NCBI RefSeq assembly: GCF_015461845.1 | Contig: NZ_JACOPW010000001.1 | Coordinates: forward strand, 1,054,001 to 1,118,000 | Length of the DNA: 64,000 bases | Direction of reading: 5' to 3' | Source: Pseudomonas mucoides | GTDB taxonomy: Bacteria > Pseudomonadota > Gammaproteobacteria > Pseudomonadales > Pseudomonadaceae | Shown here: positions 34,664 through 43,001 of the stretch, one piece after another | Layout of the letters: every line of letters starts with the position of its first letter | Position numbering within the stretch: position 1 is the first letter of the stretch | The notes under the pieces: generated by a model | Told to the model about the DNA's origin: nothing | The model's input: only the letters and a program-made list of their open reading frames with translations | Database searches by the model: none | Translations under genes and position numbers: made by a program

Positions 34664-35626
34664 TCAGATCAGGCTTTCGTCAATCACCAACACCAGTTTC
34701 CCCGCCACGGTATTGCTCGCCAACTCGGCAAACGCCGCTTCGGCATCCTTGATCGGGAACGTCCTGGCCAACTGCGGGCTCAGTCGCCCCTCGGCAAACA
34801 GCGGCCAGACGTGCTGGCTCAAATCACTGAACAAATCCGCCTTGAACTGATCGTCGCGGCTGCGCAAGGTCGAACCCAATAGCTGCACGCGCTTGGCCAG
34901 CACCTGCGCCAGGTCCAGCTGTGCCTCACGGCCGCCCATCAGGCCGATCAGCACCCAACGACCATCAGGGGCCAGCAACTTCAGATTCAACGCGGCGTAC
35001 TGACCGCCCACCGGGTCGAGGATCACATCGAATGGCCCAAGGTCATTCAAACTGTCCAGATCGCCCTTTCGCACCACCCCACCCTGCGCGCCCAGAGCTT
35101 CACAGTAAGCCAATCGCTCGGTGGAACCGACGCTGACCCAGCACGGGTTACCAAACGCCTTGCACAGCTGAATGGCAGCTGAACCAATTCCACTTGCTCC
35201 GGCGTGCAGAAGAACTTTCTCACCCGGTTTGAGCGCAGCGAGTTGAAACACATTCAGCCAGACGGTCGCATACACTTCCGGCAGCGCTGCCGCCTCGACC
35301 AGCGACAAACCTTCAGGAACCGGCAACACATGCCGTCCGTCGACAACTACCTCTTCGGCCATCCCGCCCCCGGCCAGCAAGGCGCAAACCCGATCACCGA
35401 CCTGCCAGGAAGACCCCGCGCCTACCTCGCTGATCACCCCTGAACACTCAAGACCCAGTACGTGACTGGCTCCCGGCGGTGGCGGATAGAGGCCCGCTTT
35501 CTGTAATAAATCGGCGCGATTGAGCCCCGCTGCCGCCACTCGGATACGAACTTGTCCTACATCACATGTAGGACTGGGCTCTTCAAGCCACTCCACTTGA
35601 CCTTCAACGCCTTGCAATGCTTTCAC
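34664..35626 (-). CDS. Quinone oxidoreductase, MDR superfamily (PIG3 type)
   Basis: A 320-residue zinc-free medium-chain reductase. The N-terminal catalytic domain has AGLNRADLLQKAGLYPPPPGASHVLGLECSG, and the Rossmann fold has the nucleotide-binding GASGIGSAAIQL (about 148-159). These features match the NAD(P)H quinone oxidoreductase PIG3/TP53I3 group. There is no catalytic zinc cysteine-histidine set. It is divergent from prc. The start is ATG at 35626. Confidence 0.9.
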   Translation of the reverse strand: MKALQGVEGQVEWLEEPSPTCDVGQVRIRVAAAGLNRADLLQKAGLYPPPPGASHVLGLECSGVISEVGAGSSWQVGDRVCALLAGGGMAEEVVVDGRHVLPVPEGLSLVEAAALPEVYATVWLNVFQLAALKPGEKVLLHAGASGIGSAAIQLCKAFGNPCWVSVGSTERLAYCEALGAQGGVVRKGDLDSLNDLGPFDVILDPVGGQYAALNLKLLAPDGRWVLIGLMGGREAQLDLAQVLAKRVQLLGSTLRSRDDQFKADLFSDLSQHVWPLFAEGRLSPQLARTFPIKDAEAAFAELASNTVAGKLVLVIDESLI

Positions 35627-35765
35627 AGTGCCTCCATAGTGAGTCTGGACTGAGCCCGTAGCTGTAGCGCCGGGCTTTCTTGCATTATGCGACCGGCCCT
35701 CGTGGATCCGGCGACTTCAAAGACGGCCTAATATGCGTGATCAATTGTCCCCGCGTCGAATCAGC

Positions 35766-37847
35766 ATGAAGCATTTTTTCCCTGGCACCGCCCTAGCCCT
35801 TTTCATCGGTATCGGTCTGTTACCGATATCGACCAATACGTTTGCAGCCAATAGCTGGGACAAGCTTCAGCCTGATCGTGACGAAGTAATCGCCAGTCTG
35901 AACGTCGTCGAATTGCTCAAGCGCCACCACTACAGCAAGCCGCCGCTCGATGACGCGCGCTCCGTGATCATCTACGACAGCTACCTCAAGCTGCTGGACC
36001 CGTCGCGCAGCTACTTCATGGCCAGCGACATTGCGGAATTCGACAAGTGGAAAACCCAGTTTGACGACTTCCTCAAAAGCGGCGACCTGAACGCCGGGTT
36101 CACCATCTACAAGCGCTACCTGGACCGCGTCAAGGCGCGTCTGGACTTCGCCCTTGCCGAGCTGAACAAAGGCGTCGACAAGATCGACTTCACCACCAAG
36201 GAAACCTTGCTGATCGATCGCAAGGACGCCCCTTGGCTCAAGTCCACCGCTGAACTCGACGACCTGTGGCGCAAACGCGTCAAGGACGAAGTGCTGCGGC
36301 AGAAGATCGCGGGCAAGGATTCCAAGCAGATCCAGGAAACCCTGACCAAGCGCTACAAGAACCAGTTGGCGCGCCTGGACCAGACCCGTGCGGAAGATAT
36401 CTTCCAGGCGTACATCAACACCTTCGCCATGTCCTACGACCCGCATACCAACTATCTGTCGCCAGATAACGCGGAAAACTTCGACATCAACATGAGCCTG
36501 TCCCTGGAGGGCATCGGCGCCGTGTTGCAGAGCGATAACGACCAGGTGAAAGTCGTGCGTCTGGTGCCGGCAGGCCCGGCCGACAAGACCAAGCAGGTTG
36601 CACCGGCCGACAAGATCATCGGCGTTGCCCAAGGCAACAAAGAGATGGTCGACGTGGTCGGCTGGCGCCTGGACGAAGTGGTCAAGCTGATCCGCGGTCC
36701 GAAAGGCACCGTGGTGCGCCTGGAAGTGATTCCGGCCAGCAATGCGCCAAACGACCAGACCACCAAGATCGTGCCGATTACCCGCGAAGCGGTGAAGCTT
36801 GAAGATCAGGCCGTGAAGAAGTCGGTCCTCAACCTGAAACAGGATGGCAAGGACTACAAGCTCGGCGTCATCGAGATCCCGGCCTTCTACCTCGACTTCA
36901 AGGCATTCCGTGCCGGCGATCCGGACTACAAGAGCACCACGCGTGACGTCAAGAAACTGCTGACCGAGTTGCAGAAAGACAAGGTCGACGGCGTGGTCAT
37001 CGACCTGCGCAACAACGGCGGCGGCTCCTTGCAGGAAGCCACCGAGCTGACCAGTCTGTTCATCGACAAGGGCCCTACCGTTCTCGTGCGTAACGCCGAT
37101 GGCCGGGTTGATGTGCTGGAAGATGAGAACCCAGGCGCGTTCTACAAAGGCCCGATGGCGTTGCTGGTCAACCGCCTGTCCGCCTCGGCTTCGGAGATTT
37201 TTGCCGGCGCCATGCAGGACTACCACCGTGCGCTGATCATCGGCGGCCAGACCTTCGGTAAAGGCACCGTGCAGACCATTCAGCCGCTGAACCACGGCGA
37301 ACTGAAACTGACCCTGGCCAAGTTCTACCGGGTTTCCGGCCAGAGCACCCAGCATCAGGGCGTGCTGCCGGACATCGATTACCCGTCGATCATCGACACC
37401 AAGGAAATCGGCGAAAGCGCCCTGCCTGAAGCCATGCCATGGGACACCATCCATGCGGCCATCAAGCCTGCGGTAGATCCGTTCAAACCGTACCTGGCGC
37501 AGCTCAAGTCAGAGCACGATACGCGCTCGTCCAAGGATGCGGAGTTCGTGTTCATCCGCGACAAGCTGGCCCTGGCGCAGAAACTGATGGAAGAAAAAAC
37601 CGTCAGCCTCAATGAAGCCGACCGTCGGGCGCAGCACACCGATATCGAAGCCAAGCAGCTGGTGATGGAAAACATCCGTCGCAAAGCCAAAGGCGAAGAA
37701 CCGCTCAAAGAGCTGAAGAAAGAAGACGAAGACGCCCTTGCGGCCGAACCGGACAAGACCAAGCCAGAAGACGACGCTTACCTGAGCGAGACCGGTCGGA
37801 TTCTGCTGGACTACCTGAAACTCAACACCGCGGTTGCCAAGCACTAA
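35766..37847 (+). CDS. prc: Carboxy-terminal processing protease Prc (Tsp)
   Basis: A 693-residue periplasmic S41 protease that degrades SsrA-tagged and misfolded proteins and trims envelope enzymes. A signal peptide (KHFFPGTALALFIGIGLLP) precedes an N-terminal helical domain, a PDZ domain (EGIGAVLQSDNDQVKVVRLVPAGPA, about 245-270) and the protease core with the Ser nucleophile in NRLSASASEIF (about 469-479) and the general-base lysine in TFGKGTVQ. ATG 35766 was chosen because it begins the signal peptide; an in-frame ATG at 35733 would add 11 residues. Neither start has a clear Shine-Dalgarno sequence. The lysine/glutamate-rich C-terminus is typical. Confidence 0.94.
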   Translation: MKHFFPGTALALFIGIGLLPISTNTFAANSWDKLQPDRDEVIASLNVVELLKRHHYSKPPLDDARSVIIYDSYLKLLDPSRSYFMASDIAEFDKWKTQFDDFLKSGDLNAGFTIYKRYLDRVKARLDFALAELNKGVDKIDFTTKETLLIDRKDAPWLKSTAELDDLWRKRVKDEVLRQKIAGKDSKQIQETLTKRYKNQLARLDQTRAEDIFQAYINTFAMSYDPHTNYLSPDNAENFDINMSLSLEGIGAVLQSDNDQVKVVRLVPAGPADKTKQVAPADKIIGVAQGNKEMVDVVGWRLDEVVKLIRGPKGTVVRLEVIPASNAPNDQTTKIVPITREAVKLEDQAVKKSVLNLKQDGKDYKLGVIEIPAFYLDFKAFRAGDPDYKSTTRDVKKLLTELQKDKVDGVVIDLRNNGGGSLQEATELTSLFIDKGPTVLVRNADGRVDVLEDENPGAFYKGPMALLVNRLSASASEIFAGAMQDYHRALIIGGQTFGKGTVQTIQPLNHGELKLTLAKFYRVSGQSTQHQGVLPDIDYPSIIDTKEIGESALPEAMPWDTIHAAIKPAVDPFKPYLAQLKSEHDTRSSKDAEFVFIRDKLALAQKLMEEKTVSLNEADRRAQHTDIEAKQLVMENIRRKAKGEEPLKELKKEDEDALAAEPDKTKPEDDAYLSETGRILLDYLKLNTAVAKH

Positions 37848-37929
37848 GTGGTGACACGCAACATGATGGCAATTTAATGCTGACGCTCCCCGGAGCGTCA
37901 TCAAACAGTCATCATTCTGTCGTGAAATA

Positions 37930-37978
37930 AAGGACTGGGAGCACCTCTGACAAGAGGCTGCTCCCAGTCCTTTTTTAT
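37930..37978 (+). terminator. Strong terminator between prc and the EAL gene
   Basis: AAGGACTGGGAGCA and TGCTCCCAGTCCTT arms with an inner CCTCTGACAAGAGG hairpin, followed by TTTTAT. A weaker hairpin (GACGCTCCCCGGAGCGTC) lies at 37881-37898. Confidence 0.9.
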
Positions 37979-37993
37979 CGCCCCGAGATTGCC

Positions 37994-39784
37994 ATGACCA
38001 CGACAGAACAGCTGAGTGCCTTGAGTTCCATTCTGGCTCAAAGCGGCTTGCACAGCCTGTTCCAGCCGATCATTTCCCTCTCCGAGCGACGCATTGTCGG
38101 CTATGAAGCCCTCACCCGCGGCCCGTCCAACAGTCCGCTGCACTCCCCTATCGCATTGTTCTCCGTGGCCCGCCAGGCCGGTCGCTTGAGCGAGCTGGAA
38201 ATTGCTTGCCGCGAAAGCGCTTGCCGACGTTTCAACGAACAGCAACTGCCGGGCAAACTGTTCCTCAATGTCTCCCCGGAATCCCTGCTTGAAGCGGCCC
38301 ATCAACCCGGCCGCACCCTGCAACTGCTGCAGGATTTCGGCATTCCGCCGAGCCAGGTAGTGATCGAACTCACCGAACAAACCCCGACCGATGACTTCCA
38401 GTTGCTGCAAAACGCGCTGCATCACTATCGGGCGATGGGATTTTCCATTGCGCTGGATGATCTGGGCGCGGGATATTCCAGCTTGCGGTTGTGGTCGGAG
38501 CTGCGCCCGGATTACGTGAAGATTGATCGTCACTTCATCGACGGTATTCACCAGGACGCACTCAAGCGAGAGTTTGTCGGTTCAATCCTGCAGATTGCCA
38601 AAGCCTCACGAGCTCAAGTGATTGCCGAAGGCATTGAATTGCAGGAAGAGCTCGCGGTGCTGACCGAGATGGGCGTTGATCTGGTCCAGGGCTATCTGCT
38701 GTGCCGTCCTCAGGAACATCCGCCCCGGGATGCTCGCGCCCTGATGCCCAAACACGACAGCACCGCCGTTGCGCTGAATGACGAAGGCAGCGACCTCTGC
38801 CCCCTGCTCAACGACCAACCTGCCGTTGCGCACGACACACCGACCGCCACCGTGCTCGAAGCGTTCCGCCGCCAGGCCAATCTGAACTCCCTGGCAGTGC
38901 TCGACAATCAAGGCCACCCCTGTGGCATCGTTCACCGGCATTCGTTGTCGGACGCGTTGCTGAAACCGTTTGCCACCGACCTGTTCGCCCGCAAACCGAT
39001 CAGTCGCTTGATGAACGATGACTTTCTCGCCGTGGAAATGAGCCAGTCGCTGCAACAGGTCAGCCGCCTGATCACCAGCCGCGCGCGCCAACGCATTGAA
39101 GAAGACTTCATCATCACCCTCAATGGCAGCTATCTGGGACTGGGTCGGGTGATGGATGTCCTCAAGCTGATTACCGAGCTGAAAATCCAGCAGGCCCGCT
39201 ACGCCAACCCGTTGACCCTGTTGCCCGGCAACGTACCGATCCAGCAATGCCTGACACGTTTGCTGCAACAGGAACGGGAGTCAGTGATCTGTTATGTCGA
39301 CATCGACAGCTTCAAGCCCTTCAACGACATTTACGGCTACGGCCGAGGGGATGAAGTCCTGCTCTGCCTGGCGCAATGCCTGAATGATCGCGTCGACCCT
39401 TCCCGTGATTTCGTCGGCCATATCGGCGGTGACGACTTCCTGCTGGTGCTCGGCCCGGAAGACTGGCGTAAACGGTTGAACCAGTTGCTGGACGACTTCC
39501 AGAGCCAATGCCGACGCTTTTACCGCAGCGAACACCTGGAAGCCGGGTGCTTTATCGCGCCGAACCGTCAGGGGGTGCGACAGGAGTTTCCGTTGTTGTC
39601 ATTGTCGATCGGCGTAGTGCATTTGCATCCACAGGCCTGTGGACAACTCGATGCGAGCCAGTTGGCGGAGATGGCATCGCAGGCTAAACACCATGCGAAG
39701 AATGTGCAGGGGTATAGCGTGCATGTGATTGATAGTCTGGCGGTGTCTGGGGCAGAGAATGCATTGCTGGAAGGGCAGCGCTGA
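37994..39784 (+). CDS. EAL-CBS-GGDEF cyclic-di-GMP protein
   Basis: A 596-residue cytoplasmic protein. The EAL phosphodiesterase domain (about 10-245) has EALTRG, VVIELTEQ, ALDDLGAGYSSL, DYVKIDRHFI and VIAEGIE, with the main catalytic acidic residues present. A CBS-pair-like region (about 275-400) includes PTATVLEAFRRQANLNSLAVLD. The C-terminal GGDEF-type domain has YVDIDSFKPFND and HIGGDDFLLV, a GGDDF variant, so cyclase activity is uncertain. Order is the reverse of the common GGDEF-EAL layout. The ATG at 37994 follows the terminator closely, leaving only a short leader. Confidence 0.9.
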   Translation: MTTTEQLSALSSILAQSGLHSLFQPIISLSERRIVGYEALTRGPSNSPLHSPIALFSVARQAGRLSELEIACRESACRRFNEQQLPGKLFLNVSPESLLEAAHQPGRTLQLLQDFGIPPSQVVIELTEQTPTDDFQLLQNALHHYRAMGFSIALDDLGAGYSSLRLWSELRPDYVKIDRHFIDGIHQDALKREFVGSILQIAKASRAQVIAEGIELQEELAVLTEMGVDLVQGYLLCRPQEHPPRDARALMPKHDSTAVALNDEGSDLCPLLNDQPAVAHDTPTATVLEAFRRQANLNSLAVLDNQGHPCGIVHRHSLSDALLKPFATDLFARKPISRLMNDDFLAVEMSQSLQQVSRLITSRARQRIEEDFIITLNGSYLGLGRVMDVLKLITELKIQQARYANPLTLLPGNVPIQQCLTRLLQQERESVICYVDIDSFKPFNDIYGYGRGDEVLLCLAQCLNDRVDPSRDFVGHIGGDDFLLVLGPEDWRKRLNQLLDDFQSQCRRFYRSEHLEAGCFIAPNRQGVRQEFPLLSLSIGVVHLHPQACGQLDASQLAEMASQAKHHAKNVQGYSVHVIDSLAVSGAENALLEGQR

Positions 39785-39830
39785 ATATTCTGGCTCGCGA
39801 TAGCGTCCGCTCAGTCAACACAGGTTGGGT

Positions 39831-40238
39831 TTATTGCCCCTCACCCCGAGCCGCCAATTCTTTCAACTTGAGCTCTGCCAATGGATGCCCCGCCTTCACG
39901 GCCATGCCCCACCAGCGCGCAGCTTCAACCAGGTCCGGCGCCTTGCTCGGCGTTCCTGCCAGACAGATCACCCCAACCTGATACGCCGCCTTGCCATCCC
40001 CCGCCAACGCCGCCAGGCGCAGCAATCGCACGCCCTCCTCGCGAGCCCCAAGGCCGACGCCGCGAAAGGTCAGGATGTGGCCATAGAAGCTCTGGGCACC
40101 GACGTCACCCAAATTCGCCATGCGCGCGAACTGGCCTTCGAGCCAGCTCCAGCCGCGCGGTTGGCGCACGAACCATGACCAATGAAACAACCGGCGGGCC
40201 AGCCAGTAACCAGCCCGGGCCTTGAGTTTTAAAAACAC
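39831..40238 (-). CDS. Sel1-repeat protein
   Basis: A 135-residue protein with Sel1/TPR-like repeats: GVRLLRLAALAGDGKAAYQVGVICLAG and DLVEAARWWGMAVKAGHPLAELKLKELA. The N-terminus (LKARAGYWLARRLFHWSWFVRQPRGW) is basic and aromatic and could touch the membrane. The start is GTG at 40238, directly after the TGA of the upstream gene (TGAGTG), so it is translationally coupled. Probably a protein-interaction module; partner unknown. Confidence 0.7.
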   Translation of the reverse strand: MFLKLKARAGYWLARRLFHWSWFVRQPRGWSWLEGQFARMANLGDVGAQSFYGHILTFRGVGLGAREEGVRLLRLAALAGDGKAAYQVGVICLAGTPSKAPDLVEAARWWGMAVKAGHPLAELKLKELAARGEGQ

Positions 40239-40610
40239 TCAGGCCTCGGCCGATTCGGGGTATTCGTATTCGAACACACGCACCACTTCCGAAGCATGCC
40301 AGGACGCGGCGGCGACACCGTCAGATGGCCCGGAGAAACGCCCCAGACGCTCGACACATTCAAAGAAGCCGGTGCGCGGCAAACGACTGGCGCCCTGGCT
40401 GATCACCAGCGAGCTGCGCAACGGTTGCTCGGCCCTGGCATCCAGAGCAGCCAGATGTTCGAGCGCAGCGGTCAGGGTTTGCATGGCCGGCGTGGGCAAT
40501 TGCAAACGCTCCAGCAACGCTCGATAGGTCAGAAGATGACGCTGACGACGCGCCTGATCCAGTTCACCCAGCAACCCGTCCCAATGTTGACGACTGATGC
40601 GTACGCTCAC
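40239..40610 (-). CDS. Conserved hypothetical protein in XRE/Sel1 operon
   Basis: A 123-residue soluble protein, helical at the N-terminus (ISRQHWDGLLGELDQARRQRHLLTYRALLERL) and more mixed later, ending EYEYPESAEA. The start is GTG at 40610, which overlaps the TGA of the XRE gene in GTGA. No family recognised. The tight packing with its neighbours suggests a joint function. Confidence 0.65.
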   Translation of the reverse strand: MSVRISRQHWDGLLGELDQARRQRHLLTYRALLERLQLPTPAMQTLTAALEHLAALDARAEQPLRSSLVISQGASRLPRTGFFECVERLGRFSGPSDGVAAASWHASEVVRVFEYEYPESAEA

Positions 40611-40948
40611 GATTCATCCCTCCACCCTGGCACCGTCAATTCCCAGGCCAGGCTGCGGCGAATCGCAGCGTCGGGCAGACGCTCGCCACTTTCGATCAAG
40701 GCCAGATAAGACGGGCTGATGCCTACCGTGCGGGCCAGCGCCTCGATGGCGATGCCCTTCCCTTCGCGCAAACTGCGTAGTTGATCCAGACCTGGAAGAA
40801 TCTGGTCTGGTGTTGCCGTGCGATGCACTGGCGCGTCTGGCGCCGGTTTCTCGTTGATGCCTGCTGCTTTCAGTAGAGCCTGGTACTGAGCCCACGGTAA
40901 AACTGCATACTCGGGCTCGCCTTCGCGTGTGATTATCTGAATATCCAT
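40607..40948 (-). CDS. XRE-type HTH protein with antitoxin-like N-terminus
   Basis: A 113-residue protein. Residues 1-30 (DIQIITREGEPEYAVLPWAQYQALLKAAG) resemble the start of antitoxin-associated proteins. Residues 50-110 form a Cro/CI-type HTH: LRSLREGKGIAIEALARTVGISPSYLALIESGERLPDAAI. ATG at 40948 has GGGGAAG just upstream. It is the first gene of a three-gene operon with overlapping ends and is probably autoregulating. A toxin-antitoxin role is possible, but no known toxin fold is visible in the next gene. Confidence 0.75.
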   Translation of the reverse strand: MDIQIITREGEPEYAVLPWAQYQALLKAAGINEKPAPDAPVHRTATPDQILPGLDQLRSLREGKGIAIEALARTVGISPSYLALIESGERLPDAAIRRSLAWELTVPGWRDES

Positions 40949-41094
40949 GACTTCCCCGTAGGACAACGACACTTTGCGAGTCGGCACTTTTCCCTAGAAG
41001 TGTAATCCTAACAGCGGCCAAGGTCGCGCGGGGGTATCAATAAATTGGATCCTCAGTCGCCCTTATGCCAATGAGTCAAGCCAAGACGCGATCG

Positions 41095-41223
41095 GTAGCA
41101 GTTGGCGAAGCCTGCGTTCGGCTGCGTAGCAGTCGTGAAATCAGGCGACGCGGTGTTTCAGAAAGACCATAAATACAGATATTACGACTGCTGCGCAGCC
41201 GAATGCAGGCTGCGCCAGCTGCT
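41095..41223. repeat. Long intergenic inverted repeat
   Basis: The 27-base arms at 41110-41136 and 41184-41210 match at 25 positions when inverted; arm ends read GCCTGCGTTCGGCTGCG and CGCAGCCGAATGCAGGC. Matching extends outward (AGCAGTTGGCG and CGCCAGCTGCT). The sequence differs from the REP families elsewhere in the window. It has no coding capacity and looks like a REP/MITE-type element. It lies between the XRE and DUF1232 genes. Confidence 0.75.
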
Positions 41224-41269
41224 AGAGGAATTGCGTTGCGGCAAAAACCGGTTGGCTGATCTGCATCCT

Positions 41270-41734
41270 TCAATCACCCCGTATTTTTTGGGGGCCCTGG
41301 AGCTGAAGTTTCTCCGGGGTATCGGGCAGGCGTTCGACCACCGCCAGCTTCTCCGGCACCTGTCGCCTGCGCCAGGCGCGGAAGGCATTGAGTTCGTCGT
41401 CGAGGACTTTCATCAGCCAGGCCAGCACCGCGATGTCATCGAGCATGCCGAACACCGGAATGAAATCCGGGATGGCATCCACCGGGCTGAGGAAATACAT
41501 CAGGCCGGCGACCACCGAGACCAACGCCTTCGGGCTGACGGCACGGTACTCCCCACGCCAGTAGGCCAGGCACAGCGCCTGCAACAGGCGCAAATCGTCT
41601 TTGACCTTGCCCAGGCGATTGCCTTGGCTGGCGCCTTTGCTGGCGACGGCGAACAGCAACGTCGGCAAGCGCCCGCGCGCGAGCAGGCGCCCGGCGAGGG
41701 GCAAGAATCGAGCGAAATTCCAGGGTGCTTTCAT
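41270..41734 (-). CDS. DUF1232 (YkvA-type) membrane protein
   Basis: A 154-residue protein. The DUF1232 core AVSPKALVSVVAGLMYFLSPVDAIPDFIPVFGMLDDIAVLAWLM (about 77-120) contains the signature SPVDAIPDFIP and one or two membrane segments. Two adjacent ATG codons follow GGGAGGA; the second (41734) gives workable spacing. Function unknown in the family. Its leader overlaps the DnaA-box-like palindrome at 41753-41777. Confidence 0.82.
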   Translation of the reverse strand: MKAPWNFARFLPLAGRLLARGRLPTLLFAVASKGASQGNRLGKVKDDLRLLQALCLAYWRGEYRAVSPKALVSVVAGLMYFLSPVDAIPDFIPVFGMLDDIAVLAWLMKVLDDELNAFRAWRRRQVPEKLAVVERLPDTPEKLQLQGPQKIRGD

Positions 41735-41752
41735 CATTCCTCCCACTGAAAT

Positions 41753-41884
41753 GTTATCCACACAAATTGTGGATAACCTTGTGAACAGAGCTGCTTTTCA
41801 CGGCTGAAAGCCCCGTTTCATAAGGGTCCGGCTCAGATCGGGCGTTTTTTACTCACATAAAAAAACCCAAGATTTCATTGACTT
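41753..41884. other. Composite element copy A: facing DnaA-box-like sites, A-tract, TTCATTGACTT
   Basis: GTTATCCACA (41753-41762) faces TGTGGATAAC (41768-41777) across five bases; both are perfect matches to the DnaA box TTATCCACA. An A-tract follows at 41858-41865, and TTCATTGACTT ends at 41884. A second copy with nearly the same spacing lies at 60529-60656. Role unknown. Confidence 0.55.
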
Positions 41885-41979
41885 GGCGCGCCGGCGCGGC
41901 TAGCACGGGCGTCTTCAATGGCTATGACTCCAGCGTACAGCAACCGTTCGCTTTGTTTACCTGCGCCGAACCCCGGATG

Positions 41980-42012
41980 CAACAACGCCCCGCATAAGCG
42001 AGGCGTTGTTGT
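41980..42012 (-). terminator. Terminator of the FKBP gene
   Basis: CAACAACGCC and GGCGTTGTTG arms around a GC-rich loop, 16 bases past the stop codon of the minus-strand FKBP gene. Confidence 0.75.
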
Positions 42013-42027
42013 CAAAGCAGACGCTGA

Positions 42028-42741
42028 TTACTTGGCGGCGTCTTCTTTGGCTGGATCTTTGATCCCCAGCAGCTCCAGGTCGAATACCAGCACCGAGTTG
42101 GCTGGGATCGCCGGGCTTGGGCTTTGGGCGCCATAAGCCAGTTCGCTAGGGATGTACAACTTGTACTTCTCACCAACGTGCATCAGTTGCAGGCCTTCGA
42201 CCCAACCCGGAATCACACCGCTGACCGGCAGATCAATCGGGCTGCCGCGCTCGACGGAGCTGTCGAAGACGGTGCCGTTGGTCAGCTTGCCGGTGTAGTG
42301 AACAGTCACTACGTCGGTCGGCTTAGGCTGTGGGCCATCGGCTTTCTTTTCCACTTCGTATTGCAAGCCCGAGGCGGTGGTCACTACGCCGGCTTTCTTG
42401 GCGTTTTCTTCGAGGAATTTCTTGCCGGCAGCCGCCGACTCTTCGCTCATCTTGGCCATACGCTCTTCCGCACGCTTCTGCAGTGCGGCGAAGGCTTCGA
42501 CCAGCTCCTCGTCTTTGAGCTTCTGCTCTTTCTTGCCAACGGCATCTTCGATGCCTTGGGCTACGGCTTTGGAATCCAGGTCATCCATGCCTTCCTGAGC
42601 CAGGCTTTTGCCCATGTTCAGGCCAATGCCGTAGGAAGCTTTTTGCGCCGGAGTTTTCAGCTCTACACTGGTCTGCGAATCACAACCCGCAAGTACCAGG
42701 CTAACCAGGGCTACCGCCGCCGCCAACCGATGCTGTTTCAT
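42028..42741 (-). CDS. FKBP-type peptidyl-prolyl isomerase lipoprotein
   Basis: A 237-residue envelope protein of the FkpA/Mip group. The lipobox LAGC (Cys20) follows a short signal, so it is lipid-anchored. An N-terminal helical dimerisation domain (ASYGIGLNMGKSLAQEGM to EEERMAKMSEE-like region) leads to the FKBP domain (about 120-230) with VTVHYTGKLTNGTVFDSS, VIPGWVEGLQLM and ELAYGAQSPSPAIPANSVLVFDLELL. It helps fold periplasmic and outer-membrane proteins. Start is ATG at 42741. Confidence 0.93.
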   Translation of the reverse strand: MKQHRLAAAVALVSLVLAGCDSQTSVELKTPAQKASYGIGLNMGKSLAQEGMDDLDSKAVAQGIEDAVGKKEQKLKDEELVEAFAALQKRAEERMAKMSEESAAAGKKFLEENAKKAGVVTTASGLQYEVEKKADGPQPKPTDVVTVHYTGKLTNGTVFDSSVERGSPIDLPVSGVIPGWVEGLQLMHVGEKYKLYIPSELAYGAQSPSPAIPANSVLVFDLELLGIKDPAKEDAAK

Positions 42742-43001
42742 GCTATTTCCTTGTTCATGCGCCTAAAGGGCAATCGAGTAAAGCCGCGAGCTTATCAGGC
42801 GGCCACGACCAATGGCTACCGGCATGAGAGCTGGAAACTTCTGATAAGTTCAGGTGTTTTAACGCATTTCAGGATTGGCATCATGAAGCATCTGTCATCT
42901 GGCACCTACAGCAGCTGATCCTATATCCCACAACATCTGGCGTAATGGCCACTTGCCGCACCCCGTCCCCTGCGGCATAAGAGAGCCACAACTCGACAAG
43001 G

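Noticed and set aside
35820..37454. A 544-codon open frame antisense to prc.
   Set aside because: Long antisense frames are common in GC-rich genes; the translation has no domain and no ribosome binding site, while prc is certain.
41753..41777. Facing DnaA boxes considered as a chromosomal or plasmid replication origin.
   Set aside because: Only two boxes, no AT-rich unwinding repeats, and no dnaA, dnaN, gidA or rep gene nearby.
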